A stretch of DNA of 64,000 bases from Protonemura montana (GCA_947568835.1 OX387606.1:19687940-19751939); one strand, 5' to 3'. Positions 22,686-37,400 are shown, counted from the stretch's first letter. The notes: generated by a model not told the origin, from the sequence alone. Numbers and translations: made by a program.

Positions 22686-25335
22686 TTTGAATTGCCAGCA
22701 GACGATTGTGTAACAATTGCTGAAACTATTATCTTGCGTTTACTTGTCACTTCTTATGGCTTTCAACGCCTTTCAACTGTGACAAGCGTTCGTTAACGCA
22801 CGACAACTCATTCACCATCTTAGCACAACCGATTCCCAGGTTTGTTGAACCTCGTCAACTGTTGGTTCCATTGTCAAGTCATCAGTCATGCAGGTGAAGC
22901 ATTTGTACCTCCTCTCCTAGAACAAAAGGGGATACTAGGAAATTTGGATGCTAAATGGAATTTTCCCAATTCTACTAGAACTGTTGATAAAGCTTGCGCT
23001 ATAATGTTCCTATTTTGGCTTTTGATCCACTGGAAACAAAACAAAGATGCTAATATGTCAGCAAAAGGAGGAAAAATTAAGGTTTTTTTAAGGACCTAAA
23101 GTCTTTCAAGTCTATACACCTCACCGACATAATTTTTAACTCCTGGATCGTGCTCACGTGTATTAAAATTAGCCGTTCAAATTTGGTCGTGCGAAATTCA
23201 CTAATATGTTAACCCTCAGCTAGCACCTGAGAACATCATCCCTACAAAAAATCTGCACTAGAACTTGTGGCCTTAAAGTGTCTGGAACGAGAGTAGCAAG
23301 TACAGATTACTAACAGAAGGATAGGTTTCCTATACTATAGGCTCTCCTTATTTTTTAAGTGGTGCACCCATAGGACTGGAGATATAAGACATTCTAAATT
23401 ATGAAAATGAAAAAAAAACCAGCATAAAATACAATAGTTTATTCATAGCATCAACACGGTCAATGTACAATAATTTTCTTTCACATTTTGATACATTCTT
23501 TATACAACCAGAGGGGAATCTATGACATAATTTTCTGCATAAAAACAGAAAATAAGAATAGAGCATTTTTATGAGAGGCATTGATTTTCCTAGGATGGTG
23601 CATAGTCACCTAGTATATACCAGCCAAACATCAAAGATATCTTATTTTAAGCAATAAATCAACTTTAATAATTTATAATATGTGTAGGTATTATCCATGA
23701 ACATAAAAAAGGTACTGACTGAAAGTTTACCTGCAGTTCAAATAAAATATACATTTTTACAGGCTCTGGAACCTCTGTTACAAAAAGGATCATACAAGAT
23801 ATGTTCAAAATTAGCATAGGTAAGTTACCTAATTTGGCAAGTAGAGTACTTACAGCCTGTGGCCAATTGTGTCAACAAATCTTAGCGTTTTTAAAATGTC
23901 CGATGTTTTGACCCTGTACTCGAAAGTGCTAGCAGCACGCGTAGGCTTTTTGTAACTACAGAGCAAGCATATATATTAAAACATGTAATTATCATCCTGA
24001 GAATGCTCCGCCATAGTATCACAAAATCCATAGCTTAAAAAATAATAATCGACAATGAAACATCCGACTAAAATCTAGCTTTAGGCAAACTGTTGCCATG
24101 AGTATCTTACCAAATAAGCAATTCATCGGAGAAGATACACTTATTGATTCCTCAGTATGATTTGGATCAGACTGTAGATGCTTAAAGAAATGCAGTAATA
24201 ATATTCTATGGAAACAAAGAATGAAGGTACATGGTACAGACTAAAAGTAAGTGTGCATATTTACATTTGGGATTTTTATCAGTATTTTTGAAGCCCACTC
24301 TCATACTTGTAAGGCAACCATGTGGGTAAAAATCAAGGCAAAGGAAATAATATTGAAAAGATGAAACTCTCCAGAGTGATATATTATCAATTCATTATTA
24401 ATATACATGGTTAGAAATAAAATGAAAGTGATAGGAAACTTTACGATTCACGTCTATTTTGATGTAAGATTACAAGTTTTCCTTCAGATGTTTGCATCAT
24501 TATTGTAAGAAAATTATTTCTTAAAAAACCTGACTTGTGATCCTAAAGTCTTGTCATTAACTAGATTTTAGCACCAGATTATAGAACACTCGATATGGGT
24601 TGGAGCCTCATCTCCCCTCGATAATTATTTATAGGCATCAGTTGCCCTTGATCACAGTTAGATTATAATATTATTAATACGTGCATTAATTACTTTAGCA
24701 CTCTAGTCCATTTTTTTAAATATTTCAAAATTTTTCCACGTGTTTAAATATTCTACCTAGTCTAGGACCGACACATCACTAAAACTGTCAACTAATTGTC
24801 ATATCGATATAAAAATACTTTTTGAAAATAGCAGCACATTTTCCACATTTCTCTAGTAGTAAAAGCTTCCATCGTGATATATAAAACCAGATAGCAATGC
24901 CCATTACGTGAAGCAAAATATATAAATATTGTCCTTGCGACTGCCGACAAGAAATCAGCATCTCACAGCCCAATAAATGGTAATTTTGCTTCACTCTAAT
25001 AAACTTTTACACCAGCAAATGAGGTGGCATCTCTCTGCTCCAGAAAAGCGATTAAAATAAACAGTCGACTTCAAGGTCTTCCCTGAAGGCTGAAACCACT
25101 TCTTCCAATATGTGACTATCATTGGAGGTCTCAGTAGGCCAAGATCGTTAAACTCACTGAAACACGTTTCACTGAGCAGCCTTTAGTTTTCGGCACGAAA
25201 CCCGTACGTAGATTCGCATGTCGGCGTTCGCACGGAGAACGACTCTAATATGGCACATTTGTTCGCTACGAACGTCAGCAATGGCGTAGGATTGCCGGCG
25301 TTGACGTCACCGTTGGGCAACGGCTGGTCGTCAGG
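22686..25335. other. Interval downstream of the Fat-like gene, probably including its 3' UTR
   Basis: Nothing recognisably coding. The first 1-2 kb beyond the Fat-like stop (25335 down to about 23.4 kb) is AT-rich and could be 3' UTR. A minus-strand AATAAA lies near 23438-23443, but its use is not shown. The plus-strand open frame 22842-23099 has no recognisable domain. Confidence 0.5.
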
Positions 25336-25490
25336 TCAGACGGAGGTCTGCGTCACGCCCGGCAGCCAGTTTCTCCGATTGTTGTGCCGCTTCACGTCGG
25401 GGGTCTCAAACTCAGAGTCGTCAATGTCGCAAAGGTTAGTAGACATGTCGCTGTTGCTGTTTGCTGCACCGAGAAGGGACGACCTCTCAC
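25336..25490 (-). other. Last Fat-like exon with C-terminal PDZ ligand
   Basis: The exon encodes GERSSLLGAANSNSD, then MSTNLCDIDDSEFETPDV, then NWLPGVTQTSV and a stop. The final TSV fits a class I PDZ ligand (S/T-X-V). Human FAT1 ends HTEV, as I remember, so the ligand is probably ancestral for this family. Confidence 0.85.
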
Positions 25491-28400
25491 CTAGAAGTCA
25501 GAAAATAGGATGTCAGGTTTGAGCACTCACTAAACTCTCAGGTATTTGCTCTTGGCTTACACTTCCATAGCTATAATTAAACTTTTTTTATGGTTGAACC
25601 TGCATTGAAATGATAGGAATACTGCAGTTGAACAACACAGTAAATGGTGAAATTTAACACATGATAAATTGCAAATGTTTGATTAGAACCTAAAAGATAC
25701 AAGCTAAGCTAAGTTTGAAACTCCCTAGTTTTATCAGAGATGTTTTATCTTTATTGTGCTAAGTTCACAAACATACAACAGAGTCTCAATAAAAATAAAA
25801 TTTGGAGATAATTTTTGAAGTTTGCCATAAAATGAAATCAATACATCATGTCACATCATGTCACATAACAATTAAAGTAAGCAAGAGCAAAGGACAATTG
25901 GTCCAAGTATTACCTGGCGTTGCCCGCTTAGCTGGGAAGCCGTATGGTGAGACGTCGTCGTCAGAGTCATAGAGTCCGCCGTTGAGAGGTTCCGTTTCTG
26001 TCTCGCTATTCACTACATATCGAGGCAGGTAGGTATTGGGGTGCCTCAGATACGAGTCAGCTGCGTTGAAACGATACTCCTGCCAAGCAATGACCACGTT
26101 TACATCCGATAACATTCCAAGCGCAGTGCCACTTTGTTGCTTTGACTTCGTCGTCGTGACTTACCTCGCCTCCGCTGTCCATTAGGTTGTCGGGGAAACG
26201 ACCTTCATCATCGCAACTGGGCAGCTCGAACTCAGAGTCCTCTTCGTTCAGCGTCTCGATATCTCTGACAGGATCCACTGGTCCCAAAACTGTGTGAAAA
26301 CATAGAGGTAATTCAAGTTGAACAATCCTAAATTTTAACCATTGCTGAATTGAATTTTAAGCAGCCTACCCGGAGGTAAATTCATGTTGCAGTGGTGATT
26401 GTTGGACTCGTTACTCTCGTTGCTGTGGAAGCTGGAAGAGTCGGGCACTTCACTGCCAGGCACTTCAGTGATGTTGGGCAATGGGTTCTGACTGCGGTGC
26501 ACCCAGTCCGAGCAGTCCCAGTGGTAGCCTGTCGAGCAAACCGCAGTTGTGCATTGGGAAACTTTGTGGCATTGCCGAGTGCAGTGCATTTCATTACGCT
26601 CATCGATTTGCTTTAAAAATGTTGTAGGTATGAGCTAATGGAATCAAACCCCAGCTCTGAGGCTAATTGACCTCGATGGTATGAAAGGAAAAATTATACT
26701 TTTATGACGAAATATTGCGACACCAATTTTTTTTCCGGGAAATGGCATTCTCTCTCTCCTTTCATCTTCACTACAACAAATATCCAGTCTCTTGGCACCC
26801 TAATTACATTAATGCATCACAACCATACTACTAGTGTCCTGAAACATCGTGTAAAACCTCGTGTACAAAGTCGTATAAATTAATGAAAGTATTACCCCCG
26901 ACAAGCCGAGGGTCTTCGTCGATTGAGCTGATGGAAGTGACTGAAGCTCCGCCGCGACCCATCTTGCCCCCTTGGGGCTGAGATCTTGATAGGTCGGGCA
27001 GAGTGGCTCGTTTCAGGTCTGAAACGAAGGGATATCGTTAGAGATCCAGACATTCTGCGGAGACACGCATCAACACGCAATATAATCCACATAAATATGT
27101 TGCATTCAGTAGTGAGTTAACAAAAAACATCAAGGCAAACAGTTATCATATGCAGCTATAAAAATAATATACACTAACTAATAGTCGTAATCTACAGAAA
27201 ATTGAGATAACAACAAACTAACCAGCAGTCTCAAGATTCCACATAAAACTTAAAAAAATAAGCTTTGAAATAAAATAAATATAGAGAGAAGATAGGGGGT
27301 TGTCTAAAACACAAGCCATCAATCCAGCGATTGCCGCTCCCTCCAAGAAACTCACCGTTCTTGATCTTATTGGAATCGACGTACGCCGCGCTCTCAGTGC
27401 TGTCCGCCCAGTGCGACTTGTGCAGGCTGTCACTGTCGTTTGCGGAGAGCACGGGATTGGGCGGGGGCACGGGCGTGCTGCGGTTCAGGTTGCGAACATA
27501 GTCGGGCGGGAAGTTCTCGAGTTCATCGCCTGCCGAACCGTAGCTGCGCAGCGTGTCGAGGTTGTTGAGGACGGTCGCGGCGTATTGAGACGTCGGCTCG
27601 TTATTTGAGCTTGGGGTGTATGATGCGGGGCGGGGAGGACACTGGGGGGGACCCTGCGAATCAAGAATATGCCGTTGGTTGTTGGGTTTTCGGGGTTTCA
27701 TTAAGTTTCGAGGCCTTCATAGTGTAATAATGAGTGCTTGGACACTGCTGCAATATGTGTTTTCTAGTCTGAATTTTGCGCGGTATTCTTTCTTTATTAA
27801 AATATTGGGAAAGCTAGCTCATATAATCAGATTTAATACTACATAACTGCTCCAACAACTCCAATTTAGTGGTTTGACTCAAAATGGCACTGATCTCCCG
27901 ATGAAGGTAGGATTTATCATCCAGCCATTGAACATAATTATATATTACGGCATTTATTAGTGCTTGTATATGCATGTTTCAAATGCTGATAAATAATAAA
28001 TTATTTCTCATTATTTACACCAGTATCTATTAAAATAGGGTTCAATCGCGTAAACGTAAAACCTTAATTTTTCTGCAGAACCGTTTATGTTGGGCACTAA
28101 TTTTTGAGAGTGAGACAATAACTTTGATAAATATGCAGGGCAGTAACCTAAGGGAAGTTGAGATGCACCAACACATTTAATACTTCGCATTCATTGCACT
28201 ACAAAAATAACGAAATGATGCTATGAAATATGGTACATTTAGTCAATCAAACATGCTCTAGAAAACAGTGAAAGTGGTAATAATCAGCTAATTAAATAAA
28301 AATGCATAACATGAATTAGTAGGGCGTACTAAGCGAGAAGTACAATCCTAATTACCTGCGTCACTTCGAGGTTGCTGAGCTTGGAAGCACGCTTGAAGTC

Positions 28401-31400
28401 GTAGTCGTTCGCTCGCGATGAGTTCAACATGATATCCTTTCTCGTGCCGTTGATGATATTGTTCGAGTGTTCCCTTTGCCTCCGCTTACGAAAACGCCGG
28501 CACATGAACACGAAAAACACAACCAACAATATGGCTATAAACACGAGCACGGCTATCAGACCCATTTGTTCCCAATTGACGTTCGCAACAGTCCCCGAGT
28601 GCAAAGTATTCTCGCAGTGCCGACCCGACCAGTTCGGCATGCAAACACACCGAAAGCTTCCTGGCTCGTTGATACAAAGCCCGCCGTTCAGGCACGGCCC
28701 ACTGCCGCCTTCGCACTCGTTCACGTCGATGTTGCACAGCTCTCCCGTGTAGTTACGGCACTTGCAGATCGGCCCTGCGTCTCCCTCTTCACAGACGCCG
28801 TCGTTACGACATGGGTTTGGGCGGCAGAAGCGGCCAAACTCGCATCGTTTGCCTGCGAGGGTTGGATCGCACTCGCAGATAAAGTCCCCTTTGATGGGCG
28901 CGGGTCGACAGCGACCGTCATAGAGGCAAGGAGAGCTCGCACACGGGTCCTTGTCGATCTCGCAGGTCTGTCCGACGAACCTCGCGTGACAGATGCACTT
29001 GAAGGTGTCCCCCTCGGACTCCTGATTAAGCAACAGGAGAAGCGATTAGCACCAAACTTTGGCAAAGAATGGCTGATTAGTAGTCATTTGCTGATGGCTA
29101 AAGGTATAGCCTGATTTTTATTTACGAATTGGTTCCAATCATGACAATAAAGTAAAAAACTTACTTTTTGGCTATTTAAACTTGCTTGGCTTGTGCTCAT
29201 TCTGGCACTCGATGGGAGGTTTGTAGTCTTTTTGGACATAGTCTTTCAATAGCTACTTTTATTTGTTTTCAAAATAATAATCTTGCCCACCTTGGGAGTT
29301 GGCAAAGTTTTCACGATGCAGTGACCCCCAGTAACACAGGCGCAAAATTTCAAATATAGAGAATGGTTTTCAAATAGGTTGACAATCCAATAAAAATTAA
29401 CAGCTTAGTCAAGGTGCATAGCATTGAGCGATCTTTCGTTACTAATTAATTTACGAAGAAGCAAACAGCCTCAATCTACCAAATGATTCCCCACAATATC
29501 TTCTCAGTGTGAAATAAAACAGCCTAAACAGAAATTCTTTACATCTTCCCACCATAAATTACCCTTCCTTTCAGTACCATACCCATAATGTTTCTTTATC
29601 GCTCACCTTGCACGTTCCCCCGTTCTGGCATGGCTGAGAGCCGCAAGGGCCGGGCTGTGCCATCAGACTCGGGTCGCAGCTAAACTCAACGTTGGCAAAG
29701 CGCTTGAGTGCCGCCACTCCACCAGCGCCACTCATGTGCAGCGGCACCGAGACGTGGCCGATGCGGACGTCGTCCATGCAGCCGGAGAACCCACGCTGCA
29801 CATCCTCGAAGCCGAGGATGGCTGGGTGCTGACGGACCTCCGCACCTGAGGACATAGAGAGACGATTGGTTCGGATCTTGGAAGACGGTGAGTCACTAAA
29901 CCTAGCTCTGCCTTATTGACTAGCCATCAAGAAAACTATTTACCAAGCGGCACAAATAGCCTAGTAGCTGATGTGCCGCTAAACCCCACAATAATAACCA
30001 AGCCAAATCAGTGTTAAATTTACTTCCATATACATATAGAAGAGAAATTATTACTTTGCAAAGAATCGACTGTAGGGCTCAAGTTTGTTTAATTGGTTAA
30101 ACTCCATCAAACATCTGATTTCTCTCGTACTCCCCAAAGCCACGGACATTTACCACATCACTGGATTAACTCTACGGCAAAATCTAACTCACAAAAACAA
30201 AATAATTCCAATGTATCATACCTTGCCAAAGTCCCACACACAAACAAGAACATTGAGAAACCATTTATGTTTAGAAACTAAATAACTGGCTCGTCGTCAA
30301 GCTCTGGTCTCACCAAGGTACAGGTCGTCCGACTGCAGGTTGAGAATGTCGTTGATTCCGGGTGCGGCGCCGTGCGCAACGTGCTTGCCATCGACGGTAA
30401 CGTTGGCCACGTTGTTGAAGCGTTCAAGGCGCACGTCGTGCCATTGGCCGTCACTAAGATAAACGCTGCCCACACGCACCAATCCTTCGCCGCTGCCCAG
30501 GTCGTAGCGGAACTGGATCACTCCATTCACAATCTGTGCACAACGGTGGCGTAAGCATGTGGTATTGAAGCTATCAGCAGATGCTCGGTTTAATAAAAAT
30601 AACAATAGCCGGGCCGGGCATAACCAATGGCATGAAATCTTACTTAAATTGCAAACGCTTGCAATGCGCAGGGTATTTTATTATTATGAACACTATAACC
30701 GTCTCAAAAATTGATGCCCGGGATCTCGAACCCTGATCTCCACCTATCGCGAGTGTTGCACTAACCCATTGAGCTACTTGGAGACTTGCATTTTTAGACA
30801 ATTTTATTGTAATTGATGAGAATGACGGATCTCCAAGGAGTAGATGCCCTTTTAGGCATCAATTTTTGAAACGGTTATAGTGTTCATAATAGTAAAATAA
30901 CCGATGGTGTTTCAATTTTCTGGACTTGTACAACAATTAAACAAGTACTAATGCTATTTAGCAAAAATATTTTTAAAAAAATCATGTAAAAAAGTCCTAA
31001 ACAAGTTTAAGTGTATCTAAAAGCTGAATGTTAACAAATTGCTGCGGTAAGAATTACAAAAAACAATGCCATTTTGGGATCAATAGCTTAAAGTATTCAG
31101 AAGCTTACCTCAAGGATGCTGTAGTCGATCTGTCCAGCGGCATACATGAGATTTCCAGTCGGATGTGTAGTGCGAATCTTCAACGACAAACTCAGCTGAT
31201 CTTCAAACGTCTTTTTGGCGGCGCTCTTTTCCACACGATATTGTGCATAACTTTTCCCGCTGAACGACACGGGATTTCGTGGAATGTAGCAGCTTTCATC
31301 CTGGCACCGCGAAATGTCAATCTCGCAAGCGATTCCAGCGAATCCTTCCGGACACTGACAGGAGTAGCCTTGAACCGAGGCGTCCGGGAAGCATTCCTTG

Positions 31401-34400
31401 AACGCCGGGCATGGCTCCCGAGCACATTCGTTAACAATCATGTCACAACGGTCTCCAGCGTAACCTTCCTTGCAGTCACACATAACTTTGTGCTGGTGGT
31501 GCGGCGAAACAAAGCTGGTCACATCGGTCGCGATCGGCGTTATCATACCTACAGTCAGCTTGATACGGTCTTCGCATTCGCCGTAGGTACAATAGCTCGG
31601 AGTGCATTTCTCTCCGATGATCTCTTCCACAACCAGAGCCGTAGATATTTCAATGTCTTCAAGTTTTTCGCCAATCTTTTGTCGAACGATTTCCGGTGTG
31701 TAGAAATCAGGGCCTGGCGTCATCGAGTTGGTAGCTCGCACGGCAAACAAAACGTCCAGATCGTTTGCGTTCACCACTTGCCTGACGGAGCGACCTTTCT
31801 TCTTCTTTGAAGGCTTTGCAGATGCAGCTTGGACACTGATTATGATGACATCTTTCAACCGAGCACTCAGCAAAGCTCTCACAGTTCTCACGAAACCTTT
31901 CCGATGGCTCAGAACAAAGTCTAGCGGACTAACGTCTCGGAACCGTATGATCACCGAGTTTGCTAACATTTCTTCTGAAATTAACTCAACATTTACTTTG
32001 ACTGACACGTAAGAGGAGAACTTTCCATCGCTGACGGAAACGTTGATCTTGTATTCTCCTACGTCCAGTCGTGGCAAAGCAACGAGAGTTCCATCGTTCT
32101 TGTCAATCTCAAAAAGATCTGTAGCCGCATTTTGAACTGGCCCTCCCGTAGAGGTGTACATCAGTGCGTACGAGAGCGTGTCGTATTGGTCTTGATCTGA
32201 AGCATGTATTCTTCCAAGAATCCCTCCCGGAAATTCGTCTTTGAAAGAATTGATGTTGATCTCTAAGGGAGTAATTGTCGGTGGATACTGGGATTCCTCA
32301 ATCACCTTGATAACGACCCATGTGTCAGAATAAAGTGGCGGGGTGCCATTGTCAAAAACTCGGACATGCAAAAGATACTTGTCTTTGATTTTGTGCTTGA
32401 ATTTCGTGGCGGTTTTCAGAATTCCGTCTTCCCCAAGGCTGAACGAGGGGCCTTCGTTGCCGGAACGAATGTCAAAAGTGTATGGAGCCGCGTTTGGCGT
32501 GGCGTCGATGTCCGTGACGATAAACTTGAGTACAGGGAAGCCCAAAGGTTTATCTTCTTGAACGATGGCTGTGTGGTTAGCTTGGGAGAACATGGGTGGA
32601 TTGTCGTTTGCATCTGAAATCTCGATGTTCACGTTGACAGAGTTGGTGAGAGTTGGCAAGCCGTTGTCGCGAGCCTGGACTTCGAGAACGTAACTTGAAG
32701 TAATTTCTCGGTCCAGTTTACCAGCGACCGATATGTAGCCAGATTTCTCGTCGATGAAGAACTGCTTCTGACGGTCTCCTTTTTGGATAAAGTAGGACAC
32801 TTTCCCGTTTGCTCCGCTGTCCAGATCATTGGCTAATACCTAAAAAACAAAGCAAATGTTTTATCTACAGGTACAAATAATGTGCAATCAGACTTGCTGC
32901 TCACATTCATCAATGTTACAAGCTAGGTAAGACTAAAGATGATGATATGTGATTTTCTTTTACCTGCAGGATCTTATCGCCAGTTTGAGCATCCTCCCTG
33001 ATTCGAGCGCTGTATGACACCTGATTGAAGACGGGAGCATTGTCGTTGCTGTCGACCACCGTGATGTTGACAGTCGCATGATTGCTCAGCGGCGGCGTTC
33101 CTCCATCGACAGCTTGAACCGTTAGGAAGTAGTCTCGGGCTCTCTCATAGTCAAGCTGCTCTGCGATTGAAATCACACCGGACTTTCCATGCATCGTAAA
33201 CTTCTTGTGTTCGTTGCCTCCAACGATTGAGTATGTGACCTCAGCGTTGATACCAGTGTCTTTGGAGGTGGCCAAAACTCGCACCACTTCTGTTCCGACA
33301 GAATTGATTTCGGGTACGACGGCATAGTAGTATTTCGAGTCAAACTCGGGGGGATTGTCGTTGATGTCGAGCACGAGGACGTTGAGTGAAGCTACTTTAG
33401 CCATCTGCGGTGTTCCTTGATCAGTGGCTTGCACGGAAAGGTTGTACATCGACCTCGTTTCCCGGTCTAGGGGTTTCGCTAGCGTCACTATTCCACTGTC
33501 GGTTGCGATCTTGAAGTGGCCATTCGCAGAGTCGACCAAGGAGTACTTGACCTTGCGATTGATACCTAGACACCAGAGAGATCCATTAATATTTCATGGG
33601 CATATGCTTCCAAACTTGGACAAACTGCTTTGTAAGTCTCAAACTTTAAACCTTTCTAAGGTCCAATATTGCAACTTTCTCATCTCCTAGACAACATGGG
33701 AGTTACACAATTTTCATGGCAACTTCCAATCAGATGAAGTGAAATTCAGATGTTTCTGTGGGTGTCAAGGTAAACTCAGGATTGAAAATTTTGTAATACT
33801 GGGCATTACAAAAACATACTTAAAAAAAATCTCACAAATCGAACTCCTCGAGCACTTTTAGCTGTCTACCTAACTCACCGATATCTCTGTCTGTAGCGTG
33901 CACTTTAGCCACGAGTGTGCCAACCTCTGCGTCTTCAGGTAGCATTGCGCTGTACGTGTCCATCGTGAAGTCAGGAGCGTTGTCGTTGAGATCGGACACA
34001 AGGAGCTCGATCTGCGACGAGCACTCCCAGCCTGGGCGGTCGCGGTCTTGCACGTGAGCAGTCAGTTGGTATCGAGACTGCTCCTCGCGGTCTAGGTCTC
34101 GCGCTGTCTTCAGATGGCCTGTGCATGCAAATATAACGTTAGTTACAAGGCCCAAGATGACAGGCCAATGATGGTTCTTGTAGGACCAAAATAAAAAGCC
34201 AAATCAGGGCAATTATTGAAACTATACAGAAACATGTCAACATTTTTATATTTACACAAAAATTCTAGGTTTTGAGGACTACGGATAGTTAAGAAAGACA
34301 AAATAAGTGAAGCAGCAATGAGAAGAGTGAAATTATAGTTTTTAAACTCATGTCTTCTTAATTTAACCTTAACACTAGTTTTGAAAAAATGAACATTTTT

Positions 34401-37400
34401 TAAAACAAAGTTTTTTAAGGGCGAAGAATCAATTCGCCAGGAGATACGGACCTGCCATTAAATAAGTTCAATTTGATTTTATTAAGTTCCAAAAACTAAT
34501 TTTACAGATTGAAGAACTTACCAAGTGCTTTGTCGAGCTGGAACTTGTCAGCTCCTTCTCCCGTGAGATAGAATCGTAAGTTGGCATTTGATTCCTCGTC
34601 TCTGTCTGAAGCAAGCACACTCAACACGAACGTTCCAGGGTGGATGCCCTCCGAGAGCACCTCTCGGTAGCGGTACTTGAGGCAGTACGGCGGGTTGTCT
34701 GGGAAGAGGAAGAGAAGTCAGCAAAATGCAAGAAAAAGCTGCCTTGTACATGGAAAAATTTATTTGCCTGTGTTTCTAGATATTTTTTTACGCTCAAGCA
34801 ATGCGTTTGTTTTATGGCCATTTCATAGTCACTGCTGTGTCATGCAAAGTTACATTTCAGAATCACTGAAATCAATGTTTTCTGGCTGAAACCGTTGGCA
34901 ATCTAATTTTTACGTATGCACTTTGGTAAAATGGCAAGCCACTTTTTCTTCTTATTATGGTTTTTAGACTTATGTCTACATCATTGGTTTTTATTTGGTT
35001 TTCATTTTAAGAGTGAATGTATGGCAGTTTACAACAGTGCTTATATCTCCAATAATCTAATAATTGTCTGTACTCATAGAAATTACATCAAAGAACATTA
35101 AAAAAAAACACAAACCGTTGGCATCAAGAATCTCGATGACGACTTGTGTCAATGCGATGAACTTCCCGTCTGTGGCAGTGACGTTTAGCACGTATCGATC
35201 GACTGTTTCCCTGTCCAGTTGCTTGGCCACATACACCTCCCCGGTCTGCCGGATCTGGAACTGTGCTCGCGAATCTCCGCCTGTGATGTAGAACTCGACA
35301 GGTGACGCCATGTCAAGGTCCTTGTCGGTGGTGGACAGCTGTACTATGACTGTCCCTGGCAAGGCGTCTTCGTTTACAGCTGAGTCATATCGGGCTTTGG
35401 TGAACACCTGGAAATTAAGAAGCACGAGTTAAATAACGTACTTGCCGTAATGCAACGTCAGTGATGATGTGTAACACTTTTTATTTTTGGGGTATGGAAT
35501 ATATTGATAGAGAAACTGCATTTACTGAGATGGTAACGTTACAGTTAGACTTTTACATAAGTATGCCCCTACAAATGAGGTTAGTGACACCAATATACAG
35601 CAGCATGATTCACTTCTATTCCTACACTAATAACCAGCATGAAAACTTACCGGTGGATTATCGTTGTAGTCGATCAGCTTGATGAAAACGCTGGTGCGAG
35701 CAAAATGCTTTGGAGTTCCGTTATCAGTGGCCACCACTTGGAAGTTGAACTCTCCCTGCTTCTCCTTGTCAAGCTGCACCAATGTCGTAATCCAGCCAGT
35801 GTGAATGTCCACTGCAAAGACGTTTGCCAACTCGCCAATGTCAGTGCCAAACGAGTATCGGACCTCTCCATTGCTGCCTTGGTCGTCGTCGTGAGCAACA
35901 ACTGCAACAGAATGTGTGAGAGTATTGCTATAAGATAATTCACAGCATTATTTGTAATATTAACGTTGAAAGTGTACAAACCTTTAAGAATCGCTGATCC
36001 TTCTGCAATATTCTCTGCTAGCACAATGCTGTATGGACTGCTGTCAAATACAGGAACATGATCATTTTCATCCAAAACTTTGAGAAGAACCTCGGTCAAT
36101 GCAGTCAAAGGTGGACTGGAGTCGGTCTCTGCTAGCACCCCGATCAGATGGCTATCTTTGGCTTCTCTGTCAAGGCTTTTAGCCAATGACAGCTGTCCCT
36201 GAGAATCGACTGCGAAGAGGGGAGTGTCTTCGCTGCCCGAGACAATTCGGAATCGTACGGAAGTGTTTGTGACCGTTTTCAGTCGCGTAATTATTGTGCC
36301 CGGAGGAGAGTTTTCAGAAATGAAGAACTTGTCGTCTCTACGCTCGAACATGGGAGCGATGTCCTGCGAGCCGATAATGTAGATTTCGACAGGCACAGTT
36401 GAATGGAGACTCGGCGTGCCCAGGTCCTGGGCTTGCACAAAGAATTGGAAGACTTGATTCTCTGTTGGTAGAACACAATGCGGTTAGATAATCTGTATTA
36501 GGTCCTCGATAACATAGATGAATAGTGTTGTTGAAACTGTTATAATTCTTTTTTCTTACCCCAAGGCACTGCACTCTTCAGCAGAAAAATTGAGCCAGAT
36601 TGGTGATTGATGCCGAAAAGTTCTTTTACGCCTGACATTTTGGTTTCGTAAATGGAATACTCAATTTCAGCCGATTTATCTTCATCCAAATCAACTGCCT
36701 TCACCTGCAAAACAGAATTATATTAGTGATTTAACTTCTATTTGACAGTTTCGTGATAACAGAGCTCTAGACATTAAATTAGAGTTGCATACTTTTAGGA
36801 ATCCAGAGTTGATGGTCATGTTGTTCTGTATTGTTGCCTTGTATTCATGGAGGAGGAAATGCGGTGTGTTGTCATTGACATCAGCGACTTTCACCTTGAC
36901 GGTCATGAAGCCTGACCTTCCTCCTCCATCAGTAGCCATCACAGGAATCTCATATATCCTCTTCATTTCTCTGTCCAACTTTTTCTTAGCAATTATCTCA
37001 CCAGTCCGCTTGTTAATGTCGAACGTCTCTCTCAGCAGCTCTGACTGGATAGAATATGTCACTTCCCCGTATTCGCCAAAATCTTTATCAACAGCCATGA
37101 CTTTTGCTACTAGAACAGTGTTGATTTGATTCTCAGCCACCTTTACTTCAGTCTGAACCTTCGGGAACACGGGATTGTTTCGATTTGCTGGCAAAATTTC
37201 TATTTTAACTCGTGTGAAACTTGTGTAGACGCCGTCGGTGACGGAAATGTTGAGCATATTCGAAGGCCGCTCAGCAAAGTTGTGCATGTTGATCAGTGTG
37301 ATTATTCCTGTCGTCGGTGCAATGGAGAAGGTCTGCTGATCGTTTCCACCGACGATTGTGTAACTGAGGTGTTCGTGGTCGACGAGGTCTGGGTCATTTG

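Larger units (their letters stand above)
28566..31510 (-). other. Fat-like EGF / laminin G / EGF block
   Basis: One EGF-like domain (VNECAREPCPAFKECFPDA) lies at about 31340-31440. A laminin G domain is then split over exons 32839-31109, 30533-30314 and 29845-29607 (GSVYLSDGQWHDVRLERFNN; GFSGCMDDVRIGHVSV). Four EGFs follow (GSQPCQNGGTCK; DPCASSPCLYDGRC; RPNPCRNDGVCEEG; DVNECEGGSGPCLNGGLC). The linker before the first EGF carries a basic stretch, KPSKKKKGRSVR, at about 31780-31815, a possible proprotein-convertase site; mammalian FAT1 is furin-processed, though whether at this place I cannot say. Confidence 0.88.

Noticed and set aside
28467-29114. Plus-strand 215-codon open frame
   Set aside because: Antisense shadow of the Fat-like EGF/membrane exon 29021-28356.
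31028-31810. Plus-strand 260-codon open frame
   Set aside because: It is antisense to the Fat-like EGF/LamG exon 32839-31109 and is a shadow of its codon bias.
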